This document shows, one piece after another, positions 18,510-28,213 of a stretch of DNA of 64,000 bases. Positions within the stretch are counted from its first letter, which is position 1, and each line of letters begins with the position of its first letter. Position numbers and translations under genes: made by a program. Origin of the DNA: Thermococcus sp. P6 (GTDB lineage: Archaea; Methanobacteriota_B; Thermococci; Thermococcales; Thermococcaceae); assembly GCF_002214525.1 (NCBI RefSeq), contig NZ_CP015104.1, positions 1,116,001-1,180,000 of the forward strand, in the 5' to 3' direction. A model generated the notes under the pieces. It did no database searches. It was not told the DNA's origin and saw only the letters and a list, made by a program, of their open reading frames with translations.

Positions 18510-19498
18510 TTACCCCCTCTCCTTGATATCCTTCCACTCGCCTATGAGGGTGGCAAGTAGAGAGAGGGCAACCGGGCCGATTATGATCCCCACGAACCCA
18601 AAGGCGAAGTAACCGCCGAAGATTCCAACGAGGGAGACGAGGGAGTTGACCCCCTTCCAGCGTTCCTTCAGCCTTGACCTGAGGATTACGTCGGGAAGGG
18701 GCGAGATGAAGGTGATCCCGTAGAGCGCAAAAAGGACCGCGCCGGGGACGTTACCGTTGCCTGCCATGTAAACCACTCCGGCGAGCCAGACGAGCCACCG
18801 CCCAGAACCGGAAGGAGCTCAAAGATGACGGTGAAGATACCCGCCGCTATGGCACCACCGGGACCGGAGAGGCCGAAGAGGAAGAACCCGACAGCTGTGA
18901 AGGAGCCCTTGATGATACTGATCGTCAGCCAGCCGCGGAGCAGGTTGTGAAGCGTCTCACCGGCGCTCTCAATGAGCTTTATGGCCAGCTTCCTGTTTTC
19001 CGGCGGGAGAAGGGAGTAAACTTCCCTTTTTATGCTCTTTGCGTTAACGAGGATGCCGTAGAAGGAGAAGAGCATGACTATCGCCTGAAGGGAGAGCTTC
19101 GGCAGGGAGTAGGTGTAGCCGAGCACGTATTCCTCAAAGCGCCTTGGAATATCCTCGGCAAGCCTCCGAAGGAGCTCGTAGACGGAATCGGGGAGGTTCC
19201 TGTGAAGGAGCCACCTGAATGAGACGTCGAGGTAATAAGCGAGGGAGCTCTTGACGTCGTTTATCCAGAGGGCAAAGCCTATCATGAAAAGAAAGGTGAG
19301 CAGGGTTAGAAGGCCCGTTATGATCAAGGCCGAGAGCCTGTTGCCCGTTTTTTCCGACAGTCCTTCGTGGAAGGGGTAGAGGATGTAGGCGAGCGTCACG
19401 GCCAGTATGATCGGAGATAGGACTGGACTGACCGTCTCCCACACGAGGTAGAGGACTATCAGGGAAACGACTATCCAGATCCCGGTTTCGATTCTCAT
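18510..19498 (-). pseudogene. AI-2E family (PerM-like) membrane transporter, broken by a frameshift
   Basis: Two overlapping minus-strand frames together give one AI-2E/PerM-type permease. The first (19498 to about 18800) reads normally through FTVIFELLPVLGG and then turns into GSSGSPEWFTW. The second resumes at VVYMAGNGNVPGAVLF and continues with ISPLPDVILRSRLK. Adding one base near 18797-18803 restores LPVLGGW and an uninterrupted protein of about 329 residues. About seven hydrophobic segments are spread over both parts. The start ATGA overlaps the sppA stop, so it is the second gene of that operon. This is a genuine mutation or a sequencing error; there is no classic slippery run. Confidence 0.85.
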
Positions 19499-20511
19499 CG
19501 CCCGTTCCCCGTTTTCAGGTATGCCTCAACGTACCTCGGGTCGAGGAGCAGGGCGGTGCTCCCGAACACCCCGAAGTCGTGGGAGGTGGAGCCTTCGTAG
19601 ATTACCACCCGCGGTCTGGTCACGTTCAGACTCTCCTCAAGGGATTTTATCGCGCGATCGAGGTCGCCGGTTTCGTCAACCAGACTCCCCGTAACGTTCA
19701 TGGCCAACCACGTCCTTCCAGTTGCGTATCTCTTCGTCTCGTTGATGTCCATTCCCCGTCCGCTGCTCACAGCCTGAAGGAAGCCCTGGAAGTAGGCATC
19801 AACAGTCTCCTTTATCATGGCCTTCTCCTCGTCGGTAAGACCGCGCCATTCGGCACCCATGTCCTTGTAGGGTCCTGTCTTGAAGACCTCAACCTCTATT
19901 CCGTTCTGCTGATAGTTCGTCTGGTAGTTGTAATGGACGTAGATGACGCCTATGCTCCCCACCTCCGCCAGAGGGTCGGCTATTATCCTCCCGGCACCGA
20001 CGGCTACGTAGTAACCGCCCGAAGCGGCGATTCCTCCGGTGTAGGCCACCACGGGCTTGATGAGATCGAGCTTTTTGACGGCGGAATATATCTCCCTCAC
20101 GGGCCCCACGTAGCCCCCGGGGCTTTCTATCCACAGCACGACACCCCCTATGGTATCGTTTCTGGCTATTTCCCTGAGGGTGGTGACGACCCTGAGCGCG
20201 GTGTAATCGTCTATGAGGCCAAAGATCGGGACCACAGCTATCGTGACGTTGCCCTCCGGAAGGTTCCGCTCCCTCAGCTGGGCCTTAAGGAAGTCCACCT
20301 GTCTCTGGAGTTCGTCTATCTGAATCCTGTATGGCGTTAAGTTACAGCTCACTACTGGAGGAGCCTTAGGCGTTACGTTACCCGTCAGGTTCCGGGGACT
20401 GCATCCGGCCAGCTCGGAGTTCTGCATGTAGAGCAGAACGACGGTTACGCTCGAAGCCGTCAGGAGGAGCGTGAGAACGAGAGCCACGTACTTCCAGATG
20501 TTCTCCCTCAT
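19495..20511 (-). CDS. sppA: Signal peptide peptidase SppA (S49)
   Basis: A membrane-anchored serine protease that degrades cleaved signal peptides and other hydrophobic segments. It has 338 residues: an N-terminal membrane helix (about 7-28), a linker with several NxT/S sites, and the S49 domain. The nucleophile Ser is in TGGIAASGGYYVAVGA (about residue 165) and the general-base Lys in VFKTGPYKDMGAEW (about 216), the Ser-Lys dyad of archaeal SppA. VGSIGVIYVHYN is also conserved. The SD is GGTGAGTGG. A minus-strand TATA (ggtttaaaag) lies at about 20543-20552. It overlaps the frameshifted permease by 4 nt. Confidence 0.93.
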   Translation of the reverse strand: MRENIWKYVALVLTLLLTASSVTVVLLYMQNSELAGCSPRNLTGNVTPKAPPVVSCNLTPYRIQIDELQRQVDFLKAQLRERNLPEGNVTIAVVPIFGLIDDYTALRVVTTLREIARNDTIGGVVLWIESPGGYVGPVREIYSAVKKLDLIKPVVAYTGGIAASGGYYVAVGAGRIIADPLAEVGSIGVIYVHYNYQTNYQQNGIEVEVFKTGPYKDMGAEWRGLTDEEKAMIKETVDAYFQGFLQAVSSGRGMDINETKRYATGRTWLAMNVTGSLVDETGDLDRAIKSLEESLNVTRPRVVIYEGSTSHDFGVFGSTALLLDPRYVEAYLKTGNGR

Positions 20512-20604
20512 CCACTCACCTGCATAAATCTATCCTCTGGACTTTTAAACCCTGCCCTCGGTAAGCTTTTATATTCCCCCGTCAATCCGGTGTGGGTGGT
20601 TGGT

Positions 20605-21411
20605 ATGGAGATAGGTATAACGATCTACCCGCACCTTGTTAACAGGAACAAAACCCTCGCCTCGGTGCTTGCGGACGTTAAGATAAAGAACTACGATTTC
20701 GTATCGATATTTCCCCACACGCTCGGGATTATACGAAACGGTGCCGTCGTTGAGAAAAATCTCAGGAACCTCGAGACGACACTCCGGGGGGTCGGTATAG
20801 ATTACATAGTCAGGATGCCAACATCCATGAACCTCAGGGACCACATCTACCACACCAGGCACTTCCGCGTTGCGAGGGCCATGGTCGATGTGGCCATAAA
20901 GCTCGGGTCAAAGGTAATAGTGATGCAGAGCGGGAGGACCGGGAGGCTGGACCTCGAGATAGAGGCCATCCAGCAGCTCGCGGAGATGGCGGCGCCCTTC
21001 GACATAAAACTGGCCCTCGAGAACACCTACAGCGTGAAGGACACTCTGTACGTGGTTGAGAACGTGGAGAGGGAAAACGTTGGTTTTGCCCTGGATGTGG
21101 CCCACGCCTTCCTGAGCGCTCAGGGTAACGCCGATAAGCTGCTCGAAGACCTGAAGCTCGGGACCGATAAGACGATCATACTTATGATACACGACAACTT
21201 CGGAAAGCTGTTTCCGCAGGTTGAACCCGAGGATGCCCTCGCCTACGGCGTCGGGGACCTCCACCTCCTGCCAGGGGAAGGAAGCATACCCTTCGGAAAG
21301 GTTCTCAGGCTCTTCGGCGACGTCCCGCTCCTCCTGAAGATCAAAGATCCAGAGAAGTTCTCAAAGGTTCCGACCAAGGACGGCCTGATAGAACTGCTGA
21401 CGAGCCTCTGA
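20605..21411 (+). CDS. Xylose-isomerase-like TIM-barrel protein (sugar phosphate isomerase/epimerase family)
   Basis: A 268-residue protein with the AP-endonuclease-2/xylose-isomerase TIM-barrel fold. Probable metal ligands are Glu in KLALENTY, Asp and His in GFALDVAHAF, His in MIHDNFG and a late Asp-x-His in GDLHLLPGEG. The substrate is unknown; members act as isomerases, epimerases or AP endonucleases. The start is ATG 20605, about 30 nt after the TATA cttttatatt (20566-20575). A GTG at 20590 in frame lies at or above the expected transcript start. It is divergent from sppA. Confidence 0.8.
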   Translation: MEIGITIYPHLVNRNKTLASVLADVKIKNYDFVSIFPHTLGIIRNGAVVEKNLRNLETTLRGVGIDYIVRMPTSMNLRDHIYHTRHFRVARAMVDVAIKLGSKVIVMQSGRTGRLDLEIEAIQQLAEMAAPFDIKLALENTYSVKDTLYVVENVERENVGFALDVAHAFLSAQGNADKLLEDLKLGTDKTIILMIHDNFGKLFPQVEPEDALAYGVGDLHLLPGEGSIPFGKVLRLFGDVPLLLKIKDPEKFSKVPTKDGLIELLTSL

Positions 21412-21413
21412 TT

Positions 21414-21800
21414 TTACAGGCCCAGCCTCTCGCCTATCACCCTGAAGACCCCGGCGAAGGCCCTGCCTACGATTTCCTTCTTCCGCGAGAAGTGGACGAC
21501 GTCGGGGGTGAAGTTCTCCCTCAGGATTCTGGTGGCTTCTTCGATGGATATCACGCCCTCGAGGTAGGCGTAGGCGAAGAGGGCCTCGGCTACGTCCCCC
21601 TTACCGTGCACGTCCGTCCTTGGAGGCACGAGCTTCCTCAACCCTGCGAGCTCGAGGGCCATACTGAGGGAGGAGTTGGGAACCCTCTCACCGGTGGGTT
21701 CGCCGAGGTACTCGCTCAGGGCGAGCGAAAAGACGAAATTTACCAGGGAGTCCCCGAACTTTGAGAGTCCCCTGTCCGTGAAGTTCCTCTCATACCTCAA
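21414..21800 (-). CDS. Ribonuclease III family protein (small archaeal type)
   Basis: A short protein (128 residues from the chosen start) with a RNase III-like signature, LSKFGDSLVNFVFSLALSEYLG, then PPRTDVHGKGDVAEALFAYAY, where Glu and Asp of the catalytic face would lie. There is no double-stranded-RNA-binding domain. I start it at TTG 21800, which is preceded by GGGAGGAAG; an ATG at 21848 in frame would overlap the rpo11 end. It closes an operon of RNA-related genes (csl4, DUF2067, rpo11), suggesting a role in RNA processing. Enzyme activity is inferred from the fold only. Confidence 0.7.
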   Translation of the reverse strand: MRYERNFTDRGLSKFGDSLVNFVFSLALSEYLGEPTGERVPNSSLSMALELAGLRKLVPPRTDVHGKGDVAEALFAYAYLEGVISIEEATRILRENFTPDVVHFSRKKEIVGRAFAGVFRVIGERLGL

Positions 21801-21823
21801 GCCTTCACTTCCTCCCGATCTGC

Positions 21824-22111
21824 TTACCCTTTTACGGTGGAGTTCCACGCCTCGAGGGTCTCCCTCGCCCTGTTGAATATCTTTTGGGCTGCATCTTCGA
21901 GGGCCTTTTCCGGGGTTACCTCGCCGTCGGTTACGATCTTGAACTTTGGCTTTCTGGCCATGAGGATGGGATGTTCGATGGTGTAGCCGGCAAAGGTAAC
22001 GTGCCCGTTCTCGTGGAGCACCTCGTTGAGCAGGTTGGCGAAGGTGTGATCCTCACCCTCAAGGTAGAACTCAAGGACGTTTCCCTCACGTTTGATGACC
22101 TCAATCTTCAT
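21824..22111 (-). CDS. rpo11: DNA-directed RNA polymerase subunit Rpo11 (L)
   Basis: Rpo11 pairs with Rpo3 to form the archaeal equivalent of the bacterial alpha dimer that nucleates RNA polymerase assembly. The 95 residues are the normal size. [16 protein letters not shown] and [12 protein letters not shown] are diagnostic. The ATG at 22111 overlaps the end of the DUF2067 gene by 11 nt and uses GGAGGGTGAG inside that gene as its SD. Confidence 0.95.
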   Translation of the reverse strand: MKIEVIKREGNVLEFYLEGEDHTFANLLNEVLHENGHVTFAGYTIEHPILMARKPKFKIVTDGEVTPEKALEDAAQKIFNRARETLEAWNSTVKG

Positions 22112-22733
22112 CCTTCTCACCCTCCAGATACCCAAGGAGTTCCTCCATGGCCTGCTCCTTGTTCTTCACAAGTTCGTATTTAAACTTATCCTCCTTCCAT
22201 TCGGCGAGGTTGAGCCGAAGGAGTAGATCGATGACCTCAACGGGATCGAGGTTTTTGGCCAATGCTAAAGGAAGGATGACCTCCCTTATCTGTCTGGTGG
22301 TCTGGTGGGATATCTCCGCAAGGTATTCACCGAGCGTTCTCGTTATGGAAACCAGCTCCTCCCACGGCATGGAAGTCACCAGTTCGTTCCCCTTCAGCTC
22401 AACGCCCTCCCCGAGCAGTTCCAGCGTCTTCACCAGCACCGGGGTTGGAACGGAGCTTCCGGAGTTGCGGAGAAGGTCATCGATCGAGTACCGGTAAAGG
22501 CCCCTCCTGTTCGGATATAGCTTTGCCCTGACGCGGTTTTGTATCTCCCTTATCCTGCTGAGGGCTTCCCTGATCTCGTCCTTCGTCCCCTGAACGTTTA
22601 TCTTGAGGTCGTTGAGCTTCCCGTGAACGTATATGAAAGCCGGAAGGTTCAGCCTCTGGATCTCCCTCAGGAGCTCTTCCTTCTCCCGGTCATCGCGAAC
22701 GTGGATCGTTATTACCCTCTTGGCCCTCGCCAT
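22101..22733 (-). CDS. DUF2067 family protein
   Basis: A 210-residue archaeal protein of unknown function. The N-terminal third ([21 protein letters not shown]) looks like a small alpha-beta nucleic-acid-binding fold. The remainder is helical, with [13 protein letters not shown] and [17 protein letters not shown]. It lies between csl4 and rpo11 with overlapping ends, which ties it to transcription or exosome function. ATG 22733 is used; a GTG at 22739 overlaps the csl4 stop. The family name is from memory. Confidence 0.7.
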   Translation of the reverse strand: MARAKRVITIHVRDDREKEELLREIQRLNLPAFIYVHGKLNDLKINVQGTKDEIREALSRIREIQNRVRAKLYPNRRGLYRYSIDDLLRNSGSSVPTPVLVKTLELLGEGVELKGNELVTSMPWEELVSITRTLGEYLAEISHQTTRQIREVILPLALAKNLDPVEVIDLLLRLNLAEWKEDKFKYELVKNKEQAMEELLGYLEGEKDED

Positions 22734-22735
22734 GT

Positions 22736-23323
22736 TCACACCTTCAGTTTCCTGTAGAGGGATGAGAGCTTCCTCGTCTCAACGTGGCCGCAGCTGGGAC
22801 AGATGAGCTTTTGCCCCCTTCTGACGAGGGGGGTTCTGCATCTGGAACAGAGGGCGTAAACCACGCCGAAATCGTTCCCCTTCGTTGAGAGCTGTATCGG
22901 GCTCTTCCCGTTGGCTATCACCCGGGCCCTTACGATGTCCCCTATCTTAAACTCCCGGGATACGTCCTCCACGTAGCCCTCCTTTATCTGGGAGACGTGG
23001 ATCCCGGCGAGCTTCGAGGTGGCTATCTCTCTTTCGTCCTCCCCCTCTATTTTAACGAGCTGGACGATGACCACCTGAGGCTTAACGTCCGTGACCTTTC
23101 CTATGACGACGTCCCCGACCTGTGGAAGGGGCGGTGTGTCCGTTACGGGTTCAACGCTTATTTCCATCCTCTCCGGATCTATCCTCACCCTCCCCGTCCT
23201 CATGGCGTAGAGTTCCCCGTTCTCTTCTCGAACGCCGTCACCGGGCAGGTATTCTTCAATAACCCCGAGGTAATCTCCGGGAAGAACGAGATCACCGTTT
23301 TTAATGGCCTTCTTTTCATCCAT
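22736..23323 (-). CDS. csl4: Exosome complex RNA-binding protein Csl4
   Basis: Csl4 is a cap subunit of the archaeal RNA exosome, feeding RNA to the Rrp41/42 core and binding DnaG. The 195 residues contain an N-terminal barrel (GDLVLPGDYLGVIEEYLPG), a central S1 domain (about 70-150; VGDVVIGKVTDV and FKIGDIVRARVIA) and a C-terminal zinc ribbon with Cys in ALCSRCRTPL and LICPSCGHVE. ATG 23323 follows GGAGGTGGGAGG. The upstream ATG at 23338 lies above the expected start for the minus-strand TATA ggcttaaaaaatc (about 23353-23365). It heads a four-gene operon. Confidence 0.93.
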   Translation of the reverse strand: MDEKKAIKNGDLVLPGDYLGVIEEYLPGDGVREENGELYAMRTGRVRIDPERMEISVEPVTDTPPLPQVGDVVIGKVTDVKPQVVIVQLVKIEGEDEREIATSKLAGIHVSQIKEGYVEDVSREFKIGDIVRARVIANGKSPIQLSTKGNDFGVVYALCSRCRTPLVRRGQKLICPSCGHVETRKLSSLYRKLKV

Positions 23324-23442
23324 TCCTCCCACCTCCATGAAAGTTCCCGTTCGGATTTTTTAAGCCTTTGCCATACGGGAGGGTTTATAAAGAAGGGGGA
23401 AAAGTTTTAGTGATCCGGATTGAAGTCAGGGTGGTGTTGAAA

Positions 23443-25317
23443 ATGAGGATGCTTCTGATACACAGCGACTACCTCGAGTACGAGGTGAAGGATAGGGCCA
23501 TTAGGAACCCCGAGCCCATAGGTGATGAGGAAAGGAAGGGCAGGCTCGACGAGGTTCTGGCGGTCTTCGTAAGCGTTGAGAAGGTGGATGAGGGCGGTCA
23601 GGAAGAGGTCGTGGAGAAGGCCTTAGCCGAGATAAAGGACGTGGCAGGCAGGGTGGGAACGAAAAAGGTCTTCGTGTACCCCTTCGCCCACCTGAGCAGT
23701 GAACTGGCGGAGCCGGGGACTGCCCTTGAGATACTCAGGATGATCGAGAAGCGCCTGAGGGAGGAGGGCTTTGAGGTCAAACGCGCTCCCTTCGGCTACT
23801 ACAAGGCCTTTAAGCTGAGCTGCAAGGGGCACCCGCTGGCGGAACTCAGCAGGACGATAGTCCCGGAGGGAAAGGTAAACGTTGAGGAGCGGAACGTGGC
23901 CCTCGAGAAGGAGGAGGAACTCAAGAGCTACTGGTACGTCCTCACCCCCGAAGGCGAGCTCGTGGAGGTGGAGAAGTTCGACTTCACCGGACACGAGAAC
24001 CTGAGGAAGTTCGCGAACTACGAGATAAACAAGAACAGGGCGGCCGATAAGGAACCGCCCCACGTCAGGATAATGCTCGAACACGAGCTTGCCGACTACG
24101 AACCCGGAAGCGACCCCGGAAACCTCAGGTACTATCCGAAGGGCAGGCTGATAAAGGGACTCCTCGAGCAGTACGTTACCGAGAAGGTCATCGAGTACGG
24201 GGCGATGGAGGTCGAGACGCCGATAATGTATGACTTTGAGCACCCGGCTCTCGAGAAGTACCTCAACAGGTTCCCCGCAAGGCAGTACGTAGTGAAGAGC
24301 GGGGACAAGAAGTTCTTCCTGAGGTTTGCGGCCTGCTTCGGTCAGTTCCTCATAAAGAAGGACGCCACGATAAGCTACCGGAACCTGCCCCTCAGGATGT
24401 ACGAGCTCACGCGCTACTCCTTCAGAAGGGAGAAGAGGGGGGAACTGTCTGGACTCAGGAGGCTGAGGGCCTTCACGATGCCGGACATGCATACCGTTGC
24501 CGGGGATCTGAGGCAGGCCATGGACGAGTTCAAGAAGCAGTACAGACTCAGTATGGAGGTCCTGAAAGGAGTGGGCTTAACTCCCGAGGACTACGAGGTG
24601 GCCATACGCTTTACAAGGGACTTCTGGGAAGCCCACAGGGATTTCATCGTCGAGCTGGCGAGGATAATCAACAAGCCGGTCCTCGTGGAGATGTGGGACC
24701 AGAGGTTCTTCTACTTCATCCTGAAGTTCGAGTTCAACTTCGTTGACAACCTCGACAAGGCCGCGGCCTTGAGCACGGTTCAGATAGACGTTGAGAACGC
24801 CGAGAGGTTCGGCATAACCTACTACGACGAGGAGGGGAAGGAGAGGTACCCGCTTATCCTCCACTGCTCCCCGAGCGGTGCCATAGAGCGCGTGATGTAC
24901 GCGATGCTTGAAAAGCAGGCTCGCCTTCAGGCAAAGGGCGTCAAGCCGGCCTTCCCGCTGTGGCTCAGCCCGATACAGGCGAGGGTCATTCCGGTTGATG
25001 AGGGGGTTCTGGATTACGCCCTCTACGTGGCAGGGAAGCTGGAGGGTGCAGGGATAAGGGTCGACGTTGACGACACGGGCGACAGGCTCGGCAAGAAGAT
25101 AAGGAAGGCCGAGAAGGAGTGGATACCCTACATAATCGTCGTCGGCGGCAGGGAGAAGGAGGGGAACACGATAACCGTCAGGAAGAGGAGCGGTGAAAAC
25201 CGCGAGATGCAGCTCGAGGACCTCATAAGGGAGATAAAGGGCCAGACGGAAGGATTTCCCTACAGGCCGAGGCCTTTACCCCTCCTCCTTTCGAGGAGGC
25301 CGAAGTTCAGGGGATGA
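23443..25317 (+). CDS. thrS: Threonyl-tRNA synthetase
   Basis: A class II enzyme charging tRNA(Thr). About 624 residues, with the archaeal N-terminal editing domain related to D-aminoacyl-tRNA deacylase ([13 protein letters not shown] to about 145). The catalytic core has motif 2 near [19 protein letters not shown] and motif 3 near [17 protein letters not shown]-like [13 protein letters not shown]. The C-terminal anticodon-binding domain begins near [13 protein letters not shown]. The frame extends to 23368, but ATG 23443 has GGTGGTG 6 nt before it. The last 42 bp overlap the convergent DUF257 gene. Confidence 0.96.
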   Translation: MRMLLIHSDYLEYEVKDRAIRNPEPIGDEERKGRLDEVLAVFVSVEKVDEGGQEEVVEKALAEIKDVAGRVGTKKVFVYPFAHLSSELAEPGTALEILRMIEKRLREEGFEVKRAPFGYYKAFKLSCKGHPLAELSRTIVPEGKVNVEERNVALEKEEELKSYWYVLTPEGELVEVEKFDFTGHENLRKFANYEINKNRAADKEPPHVRIMLEHELADYEPGSDPGNLRYYPKGRLIKGLLEQYVTEKVIEYGAMEVETPIMYDFEHPALEKYLNRFPARQYVVKSGDKKFFLRFAACFGQFLIKKDATISYRNLPLRMYELTRYSFRREKRGELSGLRRLRAFTMPDMHTVAGDLRQAMDEFKKQYRLSMEVLKGVGLTPEDYEVAIRFTRDFWEAHRDFIVELARIINKPVLVEMWDQRFFYFILKFEFNFVDNLDKAAALSTVQIDVENAERFGITYYDEEGKERYPLILHCSPSGAIERVMYAMLEKQARLQAKGVKPAFPLWLSPIQARVIPVDEGVLDYALYVAGKLEGAGIRVDVDDTGDRLGKKIRKAEKEWIPYIIVVGGREKEGNTITVRKRSGENREMQLEDLIREIKGQTEGFPYRPRPLPLLLSRRPKFRG

Positions 25318-26043
25318 ACGGGACATCCTCTTTACCCTTATCTTTTCCCTTCCCCTTCTCTTCGTAACGCTCAGGGAGTAAACCACGGGCTCGAAGTCAT
25401 CGTAAGGTGCGGATAGGAAGTAGAGCACCTCCCTGAACTCCGTCTCCTTCAACCAGGATCTGGCGAGGAGCAGGTAGTCGCTGATCTCCGAAACCCATGC
25501 CGTGAATCCGGTCGATACAACGTCGCTGTTCAGGGATAGAACCAGCACGGAATCCGGTAACCGCTGGTCTTTGGAGGTTATGGTCTGGTTGAGAAGCCTC
25601 AGGGTGGGGTCTTCTCCGAGCATGAGGGCAGTACCGTCGAGCGTGTGGATCAGCCTGAGAACGGGTCCCCCCTTCAGGTTCTCGCGGAGATGGGTATCGT
25701 AGATGCGATCTATCTTGGGGTTGATGGTCTGGGGATCGACACTATCCAGATAGAAAACGTTTGGAAGCGACGCCCTCGATCCGTACTTTGAGCCGAAGAC
25801 GTCTATGACCGCGAGTTTCCCCTCCTTTAAAGCGTTCTCCATGTCACAGCCGGAGACACGGGCCTTTCTTACGAGCGACCCGATGGTGCCGGAGTAGTTC
25901 GATACGATTCCAAAGTGCCCCTTCTGGACCCCGTGCATGAGCAGGAGGAGGGGGATCCTCCATGCGGAGGAATGGGCGTCGTAGATAACGCTGACTGTGG
26001 AACCGGGCAGGTACTTCTCCCTGAAGAGCCTCAGGACGTTCAT
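25276..26043 (-). CDS. DUF257 family protein (RecA/KaiC-like, no P-loop seen)
   Basis: A 255-residue protein that I match to the Thermococcales DUF257 family. Alternating beta strands and helices ([49 protein letters not shown]) suggest a RecA/KaiC-like fold, but no Walker A motif is visible at the expected first loop. No function is known. A basic tail ([13 protein letters not shown]) ends the protein. It follows the TIP26-like gene by 34 nt on the same strand and its 3' end overlaps thrS. Confidence 0.65.
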   Translation of the reverse strand: MNVLRLFREKYLPGSTVSVIYDAHSSAWRIPLLLLMHGVQKGHFGIVSNYSGTIGSLVRKARVSGCDMENALKEGKLAVIDVFGSKYGSRASLPNVFYLDSVDPQTINPKIDRIYDTHLRENLKGGPVLRLIHTLDGTALMLGEDPTLRLLNQTITSKDQRLPDSVLVLSLNSDVVSTGFTAWVSEISDYLLLARSWLKETEFREVLYFLSAPYDDFEPVVYSLSVTKRRGREKIRVKRMSRSSPELRPPRKEEG

Positions 26044-26077
26044 CGGGGTTCACCCGCACGGTCGGGAGGAGCTGGGA

Positions 26078-26758
26078 TCACCTTCCACCCATCCCGGCCT
26101 TTATCTCATCGAGGAACTCCTTCGCCTCTTCGCTGAACTCCCCGGAGGGGACCTCCTCGCCGTACTTGTTGTAGACCTTACCCTCCCGGAAGTTTATCTC
26201 GAAGACCTCGTAGAGCTCCTCGCTCCTCTCGTGTTGCTTTATCCCGTGCCACTTGAGGTGGTTCTCGAGGTTCTCAACGTCCACGTACTTCCCGCACACC
26301 TCACACCTTTGGAACTGCCAGAAGACGTAGTCCTGACCGGCGAGCATGTTGTCCTTTATGTGGTTGATCAGCGCCCCGCCGAGGTACTCGTAGAAATCCT
26401 CCTGAACCAGTTTTCCGTCCTTCTCGACCACCCTGAACCCGTTCCAGACTATGTGGTCGTTTATGTCCGAGAGGGTCGCCTTGAGGTAACGGTAGGTGAG
26501 TATGAAAACCCCGTTGTGGACGAAGAAAACGTTCCTGTCGGGAACGGCTATTATCCTGATTCCCTCGCCTCTTTTTTCCGCCATTTTCTCCGCTTCTTCC
26601 CTGTTACCGGCAACCTCGATGGTTATCTTAACGTTGCTCTTCTTGTGGACCCCGACGATCTCATCGCCGGTTATCTCCCAGTGGTAATCGTCCAGGTACC
26701 TGACCTGAGAGTACACCTTTTTGATCCGGGGGCTCAATCCATTGTAGTCCATCCTCAT
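26078..26758 (-). CDS. TBP-interacting protein (TIP26-like)
   Basis: A 226-residue protein resembling TIP26, a Thermococcales protein reported to bind TATA-binding protein and affect its promoter binding. The N-terminal half ([21 protein letters not shown]) is a mixed domain. The middle holds a C2H2-like zinc site in [15 protein letters not shown] and [12 protein letters not shown]. The C-terminus is acidic. A minus-strand TATA (agtttattaacg, about 26781-26792) places the transcript start close to ATG 26758, so the mRNA is nearly leaderless. An ATG at 26752 is an alternative. Confidence 0.75.
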   Translation of the reverse strand: MRMDYNGLSPRIKKVYSQVRYLDDYHWEITGDEIVGVHKKSNVKITIEVAGNREEAEKMAEKRGEGIRIIAVPDRNVFFVHNGVFILTYRYLKATLSDINDHIVWNGFRVVEKDGKLVQEDFYEYLGGALINHIKDNMLAGQDYVFWQFQRCEVCGKYVDVENLENHLKWHGIKQHERSEELYEVFEINFREGKVYNKYGEEVPSGEFSEEAKEFLDEIKAGMGGR

Positions 26759-26817
26759 CCCCCCGGAAGATCGTCCCGGGCGTTAATAAACTTTTAGAAA
26801 ATTTTAAAAAGGATGGC

Positions 26818-27612
26818 CTACCTTCCGAAGCGCCTCTGCCTCTTCTGGTACTCGCGGATTATCCTGAGGAAGTCTATCTTCCTGAACTCCGGGAAGTAAA
26901 CGTCCGCAAAGAACAGCTCGCTGTAGGCGATCTGGTAAAGCAGGAAGTTGCTTATCCTTACCTCCCCGCCTGTTCTTATGACCACGTCCGGATCGGGCAT
27001 GTTCGGGTAGTAGAGGTATTCCCTGATGAGGTCCTCATCCACATCCTCAGGTTTTATCCTCCCGGCCAGAGCGTCCTTCAGGATGTTCCTCACCGCATCA
27101 ACTATCTCGCTCCTCCCCCCGTAGGCGAGGGCTATGTTGAGGACGTAGTTTCTGTACTTCCTCGTGGCCCTCTCCGCCTCTTCCGCGGCTTTCCTCACGT
27201 TATCCGGAAGAAGCTCCTTCCTCCCGAGGACGTTTACCCTGATCCCGTACTTATGGACCCTCTCGTCTTTTATAAGCTCCCTGAACTTCTCCTCAAAGAG
27301 GTTCATGAGGGAGTTTACCTCCTCCTCGCTTCGCCTGAAGTTCTCGGTGGAGAAGGCGTAGACCGTGAGGGTCCTTATGTCAAGCTCGCGGCACCACTCC
27401 AGTATTTCCTCAAGCTTCCGGGAGCCGAAAAGGTGGCCGTACCACGGGGGCTTCTCCATCTTCCGCGCCCATCTCCTGTTCCCGTCCATTATTATGGCAA
27501 CGTGCCTCGGAACCTTTCCCGACTTAACCCTCTCGAGGAGGTAGTCCTCGTAGAGGTTGTAAACCGGCCTTAAAAGAAGGTGGGGAACGTGGGAGATGAG
27601 GCGGGAGATCAT
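26818..27612 (-). CDS. uppS: Cis-prenyltransferase, polyprenyl diphosphate synthase
   Basis: Builds the long-chain polyprenyl diphosphate that, as dolichyl phosphate, carries glycans for archaeal glycosylation. The 264 residues have the UPP synthase signatures: HVAIIMDGNRRWARK (catalytic Asp), YAFSTENFRRSEEEV, and the C-terminal RTGGEVRISNFLLYQ with AYSELFF. ATG 27612 is used; a GTG at 27621 overlapping the upstream stop is possible. It is co-transcribed with the gamma-carbonic-anhydrase-like gene. Confidence 0.93.
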   Translation of the reverse strand: MISRLISHVPHLLLRPVYNLYEDYLLERVKSGKVPRHVAIIMDGNRRWARKMEKPPWYGHLFGSRKLEEILEWCRELDIRTLTVYAFSTENFRRSEEEVNSLMNLFEEKFRELIKDERVHKYGIRVNVLGRKELLPDNVRKAAEEAERATRKYRNYVLNIALAYGGRSEIVDAVRNILKDALAGRIKPEDVDEDLIREYLYYPNMPDPDVVIRTGGEVRISNFLLYQIAYSELFFADVYFPEFRKIDFLRIIREYQKRQRRFGR

Positions 27613-27617
27613 TTTAA

Positions 27618-28148
27618 TCACTCGATCCTTTTCCTGCCGGAGAGATGCATCCCGGCAAGTTCGATGTAGATCTCGGCGTTCTTCCTCGTCCACTCGATCT
27701 CATCGTCTCTGAGCTCCCTTACCACCCTGCCCGGAACTCCAACGACGAGGCTGTAGTCCGGGATCTCCTTGCCCGGTGGAACGAGCGCCCCGGCACCTAT
27801 GACGACGTGCTTTCCTATCCTTGCACCGTCGAGCACCACGGCACCCATGCCTATTATGGTGTAGTCTCCTATCTCAGCCCCGTGGACGACCGCGTTGTGG
27901 CCGATGGTAACGTACCTTCCCACTATGGTGGGCTGTCCGTGGGAGGTGTGTATGCTGACGTTGTCCTGAACGTTCGAGCCCTCTCCGATGTGGATCCTCT
28001 CTATGTCTCCCCTCAGAACGGCACTCGGCCAGACGCTCGTTCTGGCCTCGAGAACCACGTCCCCTATGACAGAGGCACTCTCGTCAACGAAAGCCGTCTC
28101 GTGAATTACAGGCTTCTTTCCGGCCAGTTCGTAGATCGCCACATCCAT
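27618..28148 (-). CDS. Gamma-carbonic anhydrase family hexapeptide-repeat protein
   Basis: A 176-residue left-handed beta-helix protein. Metal-site histidines fit RIHIGEGSNVQDN, SIHTSHGQP and GHNAVVHGAEIG, as in gamma-carbonic anhydrases and their Cam/YrdA relatives. Carbonic anhydrase activity cannot be assumed, since many family members lack it. The frame runs upstream to 28214, but the minus-strand TATA at 28173-28182 puts the usable start at ATG 28148. It precedes uppS with an overlapping or adjacent junction. Confidence 0.88.
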   Translation of the reverse strand: MDVAIYELAGKKPVIHETAFVDESASVIGDVVLEARTSVWPSAVLRGDIERIHIGEGSNVQDNVSIHTSHGQPTIVGRYVTIGHNAVVHGAEIGDYTIIGMGAVVLDGARIGKHVVIGAGALVPPGKEIPDYSLVVGVPGRVVRELRDDEIEWTRKNAEIYIELAGMHLSGRKRIE

Positions 28149-28172
28149 CACCCGGCCTAACTCTTCAACATA

Positions 28173-28182
28173 GCTTATAAAC
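28173..28182. promoter_or_regulatory. Shared TATA region between gamma-CA-like gene and hjc
   Basis: gcttataaac contains the self-complementary core ttataa (28175-28180). The two divergent ATGs lie 27 nt (28148) and 34 nt (28214) away, so one TATA could serve both directions. Confidence 0.45.
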
Positions 28183-28213
28183 CTAACCGGAGAACCCATC
28201 ATGGGGTAGTTCA

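Noticed and set aside
18790-18810. Programmed frameshifting as the explanation for the broken permease
   Set aside because: There is no slippery heptamer or stimulatory structure; a mutation or sequencing error is simpler.
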